Assembly: GCF_009498455.1 (NCBI RefSeq) | Contig: NZ_CP045644.1 | Span: forward strand, 2,855,001-2,919,000 | From: Variovorax paradoxus | GTDB taxonomy: Bacteria > Pseudomonadota > Gammaproteobacteria > Burkholderiales > Burkholderiaceae_C | DNA length: 64,000 nucleotides | Reading direction: 5' to 3' | Part shown: positions 33,912 through 42,502 of the stretch, one piece after another | Numbering within the stretch: position 1 is the first letter of the stretch | How the letters are laid out: every line of letters begins with the position of its first letter | The notes under the pieces: generated by a model | Told to the model about the DNA's origin: nothing | What the model saw: only the letters and a program-made list of their open reading frames with translations | Databases searched by the model: none | Made by a program: the position numbers and the translations under genes

Positions 33912-35270
33912 TCAGTACGTCAACTCGAGCACCGTCGTGTGCCCTTGCGCGGCGGGCCAGCTCTGGCCGGTGAGGCGCTCGCCGTTGAACTCGGCGCTGA
34001 CCGTGCGCTGCGGGGCGCCGGCCGCGATGCGCAGCCGCGAGGTCGACTGTCCCGCGCCCTGGGCCGGCACGCCGGCGGGCGGGCTCTGGCCGTCGAATTG
34101 CATCGTGTCGCGCTGCGCATCGAAGTAGCCGCGCGGACGCGTGAAGACGACCACCGCACCGGCGCCGCTTTCGGCCGATGCCAGGCGCTCGGACCGCAGG
34201 TTGACGAAGCTGCTGCTGCGCACGAACGGGCTGCGGTAGATGTGTGTGGTGCCCTGGCCGGGCACGTCGAGCACGAACTCGTAGCGCGCTGCGGGCTGCG
34301 CGCTGAACGGGCCCCAGCGGCCGTCGGCGCCGACCGTCTGCTGGTGCGCCGCCTCGCCGCGCCGCGCGCCCGAGGCCGGATCGACCGCAAAGACCGTGAC
34401 GCGTGCACCGGCCAGCGCGAGGTTGTCCGCGCCGATCGCGCGGCCGTTGAGCACGACCTTCGATTCCGGCGCCACCGCCGTGCTGGCCGGCGCCTGGCCG
34501 GTCAGGAAGCGCCAGGTCGCCGCGAAGGCAGCGGGCGAGAACGAGGTCTCGCGGTGGTCCACGCGCGGCAGCACGAGGTTGGTCGCGCCCTTGAGTGCCG
34601 GCCCGTCGAAGCCGATGTTCGTCGGCTGGCCCGGCGAACCGATCCACAGGCCGTCGGGCTGGGCGTACTTGTCGTTGGTGTCCGAGCGCAGCGTGAGCCA
34701 CTGCACGCCGGGCGTGACCTCGTCGCCGTTTGGGCCCTTGGGCGCATTGAGCTGCTGCATGAAGGCCGAGAGCCCCGAGAACTCGTTGTTCTCGCGCAGG
34801 CCCTTCACCTTCCAGATGCCGTGCGCGGGGTTGCCGCCGAGCACCACGTGGCTCACCACGGCCGCGCCGCCGCCGTTCTGCACGTAGTTGCGGATGGTGT
34901 TGCCGCCGCGCGAATTGCCGATGAGCACGACCTTGGGCGCGCCCGTGGCCTTCAGCACCTTCTCGACCTCGGCGCGCAGGAACGCGGCCGACTCGGCGGT
35001 GGAACTGCGGCCCGGCTGCGCCACGGCATCGTCGTCGCGCGCCAATGGATTCGGCTGATCGACGGCGAAGAGCCGCTCGCGCGGCCACCCGTTCGACTCG
35101 AAGCGCCAGATCGTGGTCTGCCACAGCGCTGCCGAGTCGCCGTTGCCGTGCATGAAGACGATGGGCGGGCGCTCGGTGGAAGAGGGCGTGGAGGTCGCGC
35201 AGGCGGTCAGCAAGGTGACGGCGGCGGTTCCGGCAAGGGCCAAGGCCAGCAGGGTGCGGCGGGAAGGCAT
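33912..35270 (-). CDS. Alpha/beta-hydrolase-fold lipoprotein (lipase/esterase-like)
   Basis: 452 residues. The signal peptide ends in a lipobox LLTAC (Cys near residue 24), so it is an outer-membrane or periplasmic lipoprotein. FMHGNGDSAALW is the oxyanion strand, and GNSRG the nucleophile elbow with the serine. A C-terminal beta-rich part (about 275-452) follows. Substrate unknown; secreted esterase/lipase or polyester hydrolase are options. The MPSRRTLL start gives a normal signal peptide; the frame extends further upstream without purpose. Confidence 0.83.
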   Translation of the reverse strand: MPSRRTLLALALAGTAAVTLLTACATSTPSSTERPPIVFMHGNGDSAALWQTTIWRFESNGWPRERLFAVDQPNPLARDDDAVAQPGRSSTAESAAFLRAEVEKVLKATGAPKVVLIGNSRGGNTIRNYVQNGGGAAVVSHVVLGGNPAHGIWKVKGLRENNEFSGLSAFMQQLNAPKGPNGDEVTPGVQWLTLRSDTNDKYAQPDGLWIGSPGQPTNIGFDGPALKGATNLVLPRVDHRETSFSPAAFAATWRFLTGQAPASTAVAPESKVVLNGRAIGADNLALAGARVTVFAVDPASGARRGEAAHQQTVGADGRWGPFSAQPAARYEFVLDVPGQGTTHIYRSPFVRSSSFVNLRSERLASAESGAGAVVVFTRPRGYFDAQRDTMQFDGQSPPAGVPAQGAGQSTSRLRIAAGAPQRTVSAEFNGERLTGQSWPAAQGHTTVLELTY

Positions 35271-35310
35271 GTCTGTCTCTCTCCTGGCAAGGGGCTCGGG
35301 CCCCACAAGT

Positions 35311-35338
35311 AAAAACGCCCGCCGGCGCAAGGCGGGCG
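35311..35338 (-). terminator. Terminator after the acyl-CoA dehydrogenase pair
   Basis: GC-rich arms around 35316-35323 and 35331-35338, with a T-run on the minus strand (AAAAA at 35311 on the plus strand). It is downstream of the minus-strand dehydrogenase operon. Confidence 0.75.
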
Positions 35339-35340
35339 GG

Positions 35341-35454
35341 CGAATCCTAGCGGAACACCGCGGAACCGGCTTTGCCGGGCCGCAGGTGTTGCCCCCGGCG
35401 AGGGGGTTGGCGAAGCGACACGAAGTGCGCGCAGCCTGGGGGCGTGCCTAGGTT
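35341..35454. repeat. GC-rich intergenic repeat-like sequence
   Basis: Small nested inverted repeats (CCGGCTTTGCCGG, CCCCCGGCGAGGGGG) followed by GCGAAGCGACACGAAGTGCG and a GCCTGGGGG ending. It looks like a dispersed Comamonadaceae intergenic motif from memory. No gene is evident. Confidence 0.4.
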
Positions 35455-36570
35455 CTAGGCGAAGACGCCGGCGGTGTCCTGCATGCGTGCCGACACTTCA
35501 CCCAGGTGGTGCAGCGTGTCGCCGAAAGTCAGCTCAAGCTGCGTGAGCTTGCGGAAGTAGTGGCTGCCGATGTACTCGTCGGTCACGCCGATGCCGCCGT
35601 GCAGCTGCACCGAGTTCGCGGCCACGTAGCGCATCGACGTGCCCAGCTGGTATTTGGCGCGGGCCAGCGCCTGGCGGCGTTCGTCCGCCGGGGCGTTGAG
35701 CTTGAGCGTGGCGTAGTAGCTCATCGAGCGTGCCAGTTCCAGCTGCATCTTCATGTCGGCGACGCGGTGGCGCAGCGCCTGGAAGCTGGCGATGACCACG
35801 CCGAACTGCTTGCGCTGGTTCATGTAGTCGATCGTGACGTCGAGCGTCTTGTCGAGCACGCCGACCGCTTCGGCGCAGGTGGCGGCAATGCCGACATCCA
35901 CCGCGTATTCGAGCGCGGTCAGGCCGTCGGCCGTGACCAGCGTGGCGTCGGCCTTGTCGAACACGACCTCGGCCGCGCGGCCGCCGTCCTGCGTGCCGTA
36001 GCCGCGGGCTTCGACGCCGCTGGCGCTGCGCTCGACCAAGAAGAGGGCGATCTTGCCGTCGACCTTGGCGGGCACGAGGAAGGCGTCGGCTTCGTCGCCC
36101 ACGGGCACGACGCTCTTGGCGCCGGTCAGCGAGTAGCCGTTGCCCGACTTGACGGCGGTGGCATCGCACACGTCGAGGCGGTAGCGCGCCTTGCGCTCCT
36201 GGTAGGCCAGCACCACGAGGGCCTGGCCGCCGGCGATGCGCGGCAGCCAGTTGTCCTTGGTGGCCGCGTCGGCGTAGCCGCTGAGCACGGCGCCGGCGAT
36301 CAGCGTCTGCGCGAAGGGCTCCAGCACGATGCCGCGGCCCAGTTCTTCCATCACGACCATGCCGGCCACCGGGCCCATGCCCAGGCCGCCGTCGTCTTCG
36401 CTGATGTACAGGCCGCCCAGACCGAGCTCGGCCAGTTCGTCCCAGGCCTCGCGTGAGAAGCCGCCCTTGGCCTCGATGCCGCGGCGGCGCTCGAAGTCAT
36501 AGCCCTTGTCGACCCACTTGCGAACGGCGTCGCGCAGCTGGTCCTGGTCTTCCGAAAAATTGAAATCCAT
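35455..36570 (-). CDS. Acyl-CoA dehydrogenase, small subunit-like (PimD-type)
   Basis: 371 residues. FAD/substrate region GLYISEDDGGLGMGPV, with C-terminal RKQFGVVIASFQALRHRVADM and QLHGGIGVTDEYIGSHYF. The compact, partly divergent middle domain and neighbour suggest the small subunit of a heterodimeric enzyme, as in pimeloyl-CoA dehydrogenase PimD. It follows the large-subunit gene by 12 bases on the same strand. Substrate is inferred only by family (dicarboxylic or aromatic-derived acyl-CoA). Confidence 0.88.
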   Translation of the reverse strand: MDFNFSEDQDQLRDAVRKWVDKGYDFERRRGIEAKGGFSREAWDELAELGLGGLYISEDDGGLGMGPVAGMVVMEELGRGIVLEPFAQTLIAGAVLSGYADAATKDNWLPRIAGGQALVVLAYQERKARYRLDVCDATAVKSGNGYSLTGAKSVVPVGDEADAFLVPAKVDGKIALFLVERSASGVEARGYGTQDGGRAAEVVFDKADATLVTADGLTALEYAVDVGIAATCAEAVGVLDKTLDVTIDYMNQRKQFGVVIASFQALRHRVADMKMQLELARSMSYYATLKLNAPADERRQALARAKYQLGTSMRYVAANSVQLHGGIGVTDEYIGSHYFRKLTQLELTFGDTLHHLGEVSARMQDTAGVFA

Positions 36571-36582
36571 GTTGGTGTCTCC

Positions 36583-37764
36583 TCAGCCCAGGACGGTTTG
36601 CGCCACGATGTTGCGCTGCACTTCGTTCGAGCCGCCGTAGATCGTGGTCTTGCGCATGTTGAAGAAGGTCGATGCCAGCGGTGCCAGCGCCGGGTTGCCG
36701 CCGGGGAAGTTGCCCTGCCAGCCGGCTTCCATGGCTTCGCGGATCAGCGGCAGCGAGTACGGGCCGCCGGCCAGCATCATCAGCTCGGCGTAGCGCTGCT
36801 GGATCTCGCTGCCGCGGATCTTGAGCAGGCCGGCCACGTCCAGCGAGTTCTTGCCCGAGGTGGCGGCCGAGAGCACGCGCAGCACCATCATCTCGAGGGC
36901 GACGATGTCGACTTCGAGCTTGGCGATCTCGTCGCGGAAGCGCAGGTCGTCGTACACGCCTTCGCTCTTGGCGATGCGCTTCAGGCGCTCGAGTTCGCGC
37001 TTGGCGCGGTTCACGTCGGCGATGTTGGTGCGCTCGTGCGAGAGCAGGTGCTTGGCGTAGGTCCAGCCCTTGTTCTCTTCGCCGATCAGGTTTTCGGCGG
37101 GCACTTCGACGTTGTCGAAGAACACCTCGTTCACCTCGACGCCGCCGTCGATCAGCTTGATCGGGCGCACGGTGACGCCGGGCGATTTCATGTCCAGCAG
37201 CAGGAAGCTGATGCCCGTTTGCGGCTTGCCTTCGTTGCTGGTGCGCACGAGGTTGAACATCCAGTCGCCGTGCTGGCCGAGCGTGGTCCAGGTCTTCTGG
37301 CCGTTGACGATGTACTTGTCACCCTTGCGCTCGGCCTTGGTCTTGACGGAGGCCAGGTCGGAACCCGAGCCGGGTTCGCTGTAGCCCTGGCTCCACCAGA
37401 CTTCGCCGCTGGCGATGCCGGGCAGGAAGCGCTTTTGCTGCTCGGCGTTGCCGAAGGCCATGATCACCGGGGCCACCATGACAGGGCCGAACGGGATGAT
37501 GCGCGGCGCGCCGGCCAGGGCGGTTTCTTCCTCGAACAGGTGGCGCTGCACGGCGGTCCAGCCGGGGCCGCCGAATTCCTTGGGCCAGCCGTAGCCCAGC
37601 CAGCCCTTCTTGCCAAGAATCTTGGCCCAGCCTTGCAGATCGTCGCGCGTCAGTTCGAGCGCGTTGTGCACCTTGTGCGAAATCTCCTGGGGGAGGTTGT
37701 CCTTGACCCATGCGCGAACTTCTTCGCGGAACTTCTGTTCTTCGGGTGTGAAGCTCAAATCCAT
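36583..37764 (-). CDS. Acyl-CoA dehydrogenase, large subunit-like (PimC-type)
   Basis: 393 residues with the full ACAD fold: WPKEFGGPGWTAVQR, SQGYSEPGSGSDLASVKT, the C-terminal LLSHERTNIADVNRAK and GGSNEVQRNIVAQ. It starts MDLSFTPEEQKF at 37764. Its partner lies 12 bases downstream, so an alpha/beta oxidase pair is likely. The dehydrogenase uses FAD and passes electrons to ETF. Confidence 0.9.
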   Translation of the reverse strand: MDLSFTPEEQKFREEVRAWVKDNLPQEISHKVHNALELTRDDLQGWAKILGKKGWLGYGWPKEFGGPGWTAVQRHLFEEETALAGAPRIIPFGPVMVAPVIMAFGNAEQQKRFLPGIASGEVWWSQGYSEPGSGSDLASVKTKAERKGDKYIVNGQKTWTTLGQHGDWMFNLVRTSNEGKPQTGISFLLLDMKSPGVTVRPIKLIDGGVEVNEVFFDNVEVPAENLIGEENKGWTYAKHLLSHERTNIADVNRAKRELERLKRIAKSEGVYDDLRFRDEIAKLEVDIVALEMMVLRVLSAATSGKNSLDVAGLLKIRGSEIQQRYAELMMLAGGPYSLPLIREAMEAGWQGNFPGGNPALAPLASTFFNMRKTTIYGGSNEVQRNIVAQTVLG

Positions 37765-37937
37765 GCGTGCCTCGCTGTGTTGATCGGTCCACCGCAGACG
37801 CGGGGTGTCTCCGGAATTGCGAGTTTTAGCACGGTCGTGCTGCGATCCGGTGTCCGCGTCGCGACAAGCATGCCGGTGCGTGGGGCGGCGGGAGGCTGAT
37901 CGGGGTGTTGGCGGGGCACGGATAATCCCGGCCTCCC

Positions 37938-38534
37938 ATGAAGAACATCGTGATCCTGATCTCCGGCGGCGGCTCGAACATGGCGGCCATCGTGCGCGCC
38001 GCCGAGCGCGACCGCTGGGCCGAGCGCTTCGGCGCACGCATTGCCGCCGTCATCAGCAACAAGCCGGAGGCCGGCGGGCTGGCGCTGGCCCGGTCGCACG
38101 GCATCGCGACCGCCGTGGTGCCGCATCAGGCCTTCGACAGCCGCGAGGCCTTCGACGCGGCGCTGGCCGAGGCGGTCGACGCCCACGCGCCGGCGCTGGT
38201 GGTGCTGGCGGGTTTCATGCGCATCCTGACGCCGGGCTTCGTGGCGCGCTACGCGGGGCGGCTGGTGAACATCCACCCGTCGCTGCTGCCGGCTTTTCCG
38301 GGGCTGCACACGCACCAGCGCGCCATCGACGCGGGTTGCAAGGTGGCCGGGGTGACGGTGCACCAGGTCACGGCCGAGCTCGACCATGGGCCGATCCTGG
38401 CGCAGGCCGTGGTGCCGGTGCTGCCCGACGACACGGCCGCCACGCTGGCCGGCCGGGTGCTGTCCCAGGAGCACCTGCTGTATCCGCGCGCCATCGCTGG
38501 ATGGCTTTTGGATACATTGAGTCACAAACCTTAA
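37938..38534 (+). CDS. purN: Phosphoribosylglycinamide formyltransferase
   Basis: 198 residues, the normal PurN size. ISGGGSNMAAI binds the phosphate, and the catalytic triad N111, H113 and D149 lies in NIHPSLLP and AELDHGPI. It formylates GAR with 10-formyltetrahydrofolate in purine synthesis. The start follows a TAAT-containing element (GATAATCCC) just upstream. Divergent from the acyl-CoA dehydrogenase pair. Confidence 0.97.
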   Translation: MKNIVILISGGGSNMAAIVRAAERDRWAERFGARIAAVISNKPEAGGLALARSHGIATAVVPHQAFDSREAFDAALAEAVDAHAPALVVLAGFMRILTPGFVARYAGRLVNIHPSLLPAFPGLHTHQRAIDAGCKVAGVTVHQVTAELDHGPILAQAVVPVLPDDTAATLAGRVLSQEHLLYPRAIAGWLLDTLSHKP

Positions 38535-38572
38535 AGTTGTTTATATTCGCGGGTTTTCGGGAGCACAGAACT

Positions 38573-38905
38573 TTGAAAACCCAATCGCTACTGTTGACGT
38601 TGGCCACCGCGGCCCTGCTGGCCGCTTGCGCCGCCCCGGCCCCCGCGCCGGCACCGGGCAGCGCTGCTGCCGCTGCACCTGCCGCGCCGGCCGAGCCTGT
38701 CTTCCAGTGCAACGCCGAGGGCGCCCGCTTTGCCGTGGGCCAGCAGGTGACGCCTCAGCTCGAAGCCGCCGCGCGCGCACGTGCCGGCGCCGGCACGGTG
38801 CGGGTGCTCAAGCCCAACCAGGCGGTGACGATGGAACTCAACGCCGGCCGGCTCAACCTCAGCGTGGACGCGCGCGGCCGCGTCAAGGACGTTCACTGCG
38901 GCTGA
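38573..38905 (+). CDS. Small lipoprotein, peptidase-inhibitor I78-like
   Basis: About 110 residues from TTG (38573; GGGAG upstream). The signal peptide ends LLAAC and a Pro/Ala-rich linker follows. The C-terminal domain has the I78/elastase-inhibitor pattern: VTMELNAGRLNLSVDARGRV then a closing CG. This family blocks serine proteases. Located 38 bases after purN. The 3' end overlaps the convergent DUF1653 gene by 13 bases. Confidence 0.72.
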   Translation: MKTQSLLLTLATAALLAACAAPAPAPAPGSAAAAAPAAPAEPVFQCNAEGARFAVGQQVTPQLEAAARARAGAGTVRVLKPNQAVTMELNAGRLNLSVDARGRVKDVHCG

Positions 38906-39141
38906 GCGTCGATCGGGGTGAATCGGCGTTGCGGCCGGCCCTCGATCTCGATGGTTTCTTCGAACATCGCGGCGGGCCGGACCCACAGGCCGCGGGCACC
39001 GTAGAGGGCGCGGTACAGCGTCATCGGCTCCAGCGTTTCGCTGTGGCGGACGGTGCCGATCACGTCGTACTCGCCGCCCTTGTAGTGGCGGTAGCGACCG
39101 GGGGGCGTTTCGATCAGGGGAGGGAGGTCTTCGTCGTTCAA
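38893..39141 (-). CDS. DUF1653 domain protein
   Basis: About 82 residues. The family core is clear: GRYRHYKGGEYDVIG, HSETLEPMTLYRALYG and LWVRPAAMF. Function unknown in the family. No in-frame ATG is near the start. TTG at 39141 (AAGAAAGAAG upstream) gives a normal N-terminus; a further TTG at 39168 would add nine residues. It is divergent from the M48 peptidase gene and overlaps the lipoprotein gene at its end. Confidence 0.82.
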   Translation of the reverse strand: MNDEDLPPLIETPPGRYRHYKGGEYDVIGTVRHSETLEPMTLYRALYGARGLWVRPAAMFEETIEIEGRPQRRFTPIDAQPQ

Positions 39142-39197
39142 CGGGGCACTTCTTTCTTCGAATAACAACTGTCGGATACGTATTTGACGGGAGTCGG

Positions 39198-41051
39198 ATG
39201 GACCGTGCGGATTTTGTTCACCTGGTTCGCCTGAGCGAGCACGCGAGTGCGGACGACAGTGCGCGCTACCGGCGTGGCGTCGCGGCGTTTGCCGCGCTCG
39301 GCTACCTCTGGGTGCTGGCCTGCCTCGGCCTGGCGGTGGGCATTGTGGCCTGGGTGGTCGTGTCGGTGGCCGGGGGGCACTTCAACTTCACCCGCGGCTG
39401 GCTGCTGCTGTTCGCGCTGGGCCTGTTCTGGGCGACCCTGCGCGCGCTCTGGGTGCATTTCGACGAGCCCGACGGCGAACCGCTCACACGCGCCGACGCG
39501 CCCGGGTTGTTCGAGGCGCTGGACCGCATCCGCGAGCGCATCAAAGGGCCGCCGGTGCACCGCGTCTACCTGGACGACAACTTCAACGCCAGCATCAGCC
39601 AGGTGCCGCGCTTCGGCCTGTTCGGCGGCGCGCTCAACTCGCTGAGCATCGGCCTGCCGTTGCTGATGATGCTGGACCGGCAGCGGCTGCTGTCGGTGCT
39701 GGCCCACGAATACGGGCACCTGCGTGGCAACCACGGCCGCCTGAGCGCCTGGATCTACCGCACGCGGCTGTCGTGGCTGCGCCTGGATGCCAGCCTGCAG
39801 CGCGACGAGGGCGTGATGGCGCTGGTGTCGCAGGCTTTCTTCCGCTGGTACTTTCCGCGCTTTGCCGCCAAGACCTTCGCGCTGGCCCGCCAGGACGAGT
39901 ACGAGGCCGACCGCATCTCGGGCCGGCTGCTCGGCACCGCGGTGGCCGCGGCCGCGCTCACCGAAGTGGCCATCAAGGGCAACTGGTACGCCAGCGAGTT
40001 CTGGCCCTGGCACTGGGCGCGCGCCGAGCGCGAGCCGCTGCCGCCCGGCCCGTTCGCCGCTTTGCGGCAGCGTGCCCGCACGCCGCCGAGCGAGGAGTTC
40101 GCGCGCCAGGCGCTGCGCGAGGCGATGCGCCGCGTCAGCGATCTGGACGACACCCACCCGGTGCTGCGCGACCGGCTGGAAGCGCTGAATCAGAAGGCGG
40201 CGCTGCCGGCCTGGTCGCAACGCCCCGCGCTCGACATGCTGGCCGACAAACACAAGTGGATCTCCCATTTCGACAACGCCTGGCGCCGTGCCCACGCCGC
40301 CGACTGGAAGCAGCACCACGCGCACCGGTCGCGCATCCGCGAGCGCATCGCCGTGCTGGCGGGGCGCGGCGAGCGCAACACGCCCGACGAGATGGTCGAG
40401 TGGGCCGACGCCGAGCGCCGGCTCGACCCGGCGGCGACCGTGCGCGCGCGCTACGAAAGCGCACTGCGGATCGCGCCGGACCATCCGGGCGCCCTGCGCG
40501 GGCTGGCCCAGATGCTGCCCGTGCGCGAGCGCGCCGAGCGCCTGGCGGTGCTCGAGCGGCTGCACCAGTCGGGCGTGGCCAGCCGCTGGTGGGCGGCCAA
40601 GAACGCCGTCGCCTCGCTTGAAGATCCCGAGGCGGGGCCGCACGACGAGCAGGGACTCAAGCTGTGGCGCGCGCGGCTCAAGGAGGCGGAGGAGGCCGAG
40701 GCGCGCGCCTGGGAAGAGATCACCGACACGCCGTTTTTCAGCCAGATTTCGCGCCACGACCTGAACGACCATGAACTGGGTGAGTTGCGTGCCGACATCG
40801 TGCGCTGCCTGCCCGTGTCGCGGCTGTGGGTGGTGCGCAAGAACCTGCGCGAGTTCGCATGGCGGCGGGCGTACATCGTGTTCGTCGAGGTGCCGGGGCT
40901 CGGCGACGAGGACCGCTGGCACCTGTGCCGCGAACTCGAGCAGACGCTGACCCTGCCGGGGGCGGCACTGGTGCTCTGGGCGGGGCATTCGCCCACGCTG
41001 GAAGACATCGAGCGGCAGGCCTTCGGAACCGTCTGGGTGCGCGGCGCCTGA
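39198..41051 (+). CDS. M48 (Ste24/HtpX-like) metallopeptidase with a long C-terminal extension
   Basis: 617 residues. Two membrane helices (about 31-56 and 67-85), a zinc-binding HEYGH at 170-174 and the third ligand Glu234 in DEYEADR. HtpX is about 290 residues; here about 350 residues follow the peptidase core, including a tetratricopeptide-like segment (410-500, APDHPGALRGLAQML) and a region of unrecognised type to the end. Probably an inner-membrane protease for quality control. The start at 39198 gives a reasonable N-terminus. Confidence 0.88.
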   Translation: MDRADFVHLVRLSEHASADDSARYRRGVAAFAALGYLWVLACLGLAVGIVAWVVVSVAGGHFNFTRGWLLLFALGLFWATLRALWVHFDEPDGEPLTRADAPGLFEALDRIRERIKGPPVHRVYLDDNFNASISQVPRFGLFGGALNSLSIGLPLLMMLDRQRLLSVLAHEYGHLRGNHGRLSAWIYRTRLSWLRLDASLQRDEGVMALVSQAFFRWYFPRFAAKTFALARQDEYEADRISGRLLGTAVAAAALTEVAIKGNWYASEFWPWHWARAEREPLPPGPFAALRQRARTPPSEEFARQALREAMRRVSDLDDTHPVLRDRLEALNQKAALPAWSQRPALDMLADKHKWISHFDNAWRRAHAADWKQHHAHRSRIRERIAVLAGRGERNTPDEMVEWADAERRLDPAATVRARYESALRIAPDHPGALRGLAQMLPVRERAERLAVLERLHQSGVASRWWAAKNAVASLEDPEAGPHDEQGLKLWRARLKEAEEAEARAWEEITDTPFFSQISRHDLNDHELGELRADIVRCLPVSRLWVVRKNLREFAWRRAYIVFVEVPGLGDEDRWHLCRELEQTLTLPGAALVLWAGHSPTLEDIERQAFGTVWVRGA

Positions 41052-41094
41052 GGCGTTTCGGCCGCGAGGCCGGCCGGCTGAGACAATCGGGGCT

Positions 41095-42366
41095 ATGCAT
41101 CCCAAAGCCCTGTTGGAGGCCACCGCCGATCTGGTCGGCCTTGTCCTGAAATTCGATCACCCGGCCGACCAGGTCGTTTCGCGCTTTTTCCGCGACCACC
41201 GCGAGTTCGGCCCGCGCGAGCGCGCGACGCTCGCCGAGACCGTCTACACCGTGCTTCGCAAGAAGCTGCTGTTCGATCACCTGTCGCCCTCGGGCAGCGG
41301 TTCGAAGGAGCGCCGCATGGCGATCCTGGGCTTTCACGGCCCGCGCGACTTCCTGAAAAGCGCGCTCAACGACACCGAGAAGCGCTGGCTCGACAACTGC
41401 GACGCCGTCACACCCGACGACCTGCTCGAACGCCATCGCCACAACCTGCCTGAATGGCTGGTCGCGCCGCTCAAGGCGCAGCTGGGCGACGGCTTCTGGC
41501 CGATGGTCGAGAGCCTGCAGCAACCCGCACCGCTTGATCTGCGCGTCAATGCATTCACCGACAAGCGGGCCGAAGTGAAGGCGGAGCTTGCGAAGGCTGC
41601 TATCAAATCGGTAGTAACTCCGTTCTCGCCCTGGGGGCTGCGCATCGAGGGCAAGCCCGCGCTGACCAAGCTCGACGCGTTCGTCCGCGGCGCCATCGAG
41701 GTGCAGGACGAAGGCTCGCAGCTGCTGGCGCTGCTGCTGGACGCCAAGCGCGGCGAAATGGTGGTCGATTTCTGCGCCGGCGCCGGCGGCAAGACCCTGG
41801 CCATCGGCGCGACCATGCGCAACACCGGCCGGCTCTACGCCTTCGACACCTCGGCCCACCGCCTGGACGCGCTCAAGCCGCGGCTGGCGCGCAGCAAGTT
41901 GTCGAACGTGCACCCGGCCGCCATCGCCCACGAGCGCGACGACCGGGTCAAACGCCTGGCCGGCAAGATCGACCGTGTGCTGGTCGACGCGCCCTGTTCG
42001 GGGCTCGGCACGCTGCGCCGCAATCCCGACCTCAAATGGCGCCAGTCGGCCAAGTCGGTGGCCGAACTGACGGCCAAGCAGACCGCCATCCTGCAAAGCG
42101 CGGCCCGGCTGGTGAAGTCGGGCGGCCGGCTGGTGTACGCCACCTGCAGCGTGCTGCCGGAGGAAAACGAGGCCATCGCCGAGGCCTTCGCCGCCGCGAA
42201 CCCCGATTTCGAGCCCATCGACGCGGCGGAATTGCTCCAGAGCCTCAAGGTGGAGGGCGCCGAGACCCTCTGCGCGGGTGGGGAAGACGGCCGCCGCTAC
42301 CTGCGGCTGTGGCCTCATCGCCACGCCACCGACGGCTTTTTTGCCGCCGTGTGGAACCGGAAATAG
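41095..42366 (+). CDS. RsmB-like rRNA (cytosine-5)-methyltransferase
   Basis: 423 residues. N-terminal NusB-like helical region, then a SAM domain with DFCAGAGGKTL and the two cysteines Cys301 (DAPCSG, with the Pro) and Cys351 (ATCSVLPEEN), as in RNA m5C methyltransferases of the Sun/RsmB family. The C-terminal RRYLRLWPHRHATDGFF is typical. It probably methylates 16S rRNA, but other RNA targets are possible. Starts after a GACAATC -10-like element. Confidence 0.9.
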   Translation: MHPKALLEATADLVGLVLKFDHPADQVVSRFFRDHREFGPRERATLAETVYTVLRKKLLFDHLSPSGSGSKERRMAILGFHGPRDFLKSALNDTEKRWLDNCDAVTPDDLLERHRHNLPEWLVAPLKAQLGDGFWPMVESLQQPAPLDLRVNAFTDKRAEVKAELAKAAIKSVVTPFSPWGLRIEGKPALTKLDAFVRGAIEVQDEGSQLLALLLDAKRGEMVVDFCAGAGGKTLAIGATMRNTGRLYAFDTSAHRLDALKPRLARSKLSNVHPAAIAHERDDRVKRLAGKIDRVLVDAPCSGLGTLRRNPDLKWRQSAKSVAELTAKQTAILQSAARLVKSGGRLVYATCSVLPEENEAIAEAFAAANPDFEPIDAAELLQSLKVEGAETLCAGGEDGRRYLRLWPHRHATDGFFAAVWNRK

Positions 42367-42502
42367 GGACGGGGCTCCAAACTAGGGTAAATCTGCGGTG
42401 TGACAAAAGGACAAAAGGCCTCGTTTTGGTCCTGACATCCTAAAATCGCGGGTTACTTACCTGAAGGCTGCACCTTCGTGTGGCCATGGAGTACCTGACT
42501 CA

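Noticed and set aside
39138..41123. 661-codon antisense frame over the M48 peptidase
   Set aside because: The sense protein has HExxH and membrane helices; the antisense one is compositionally biased.
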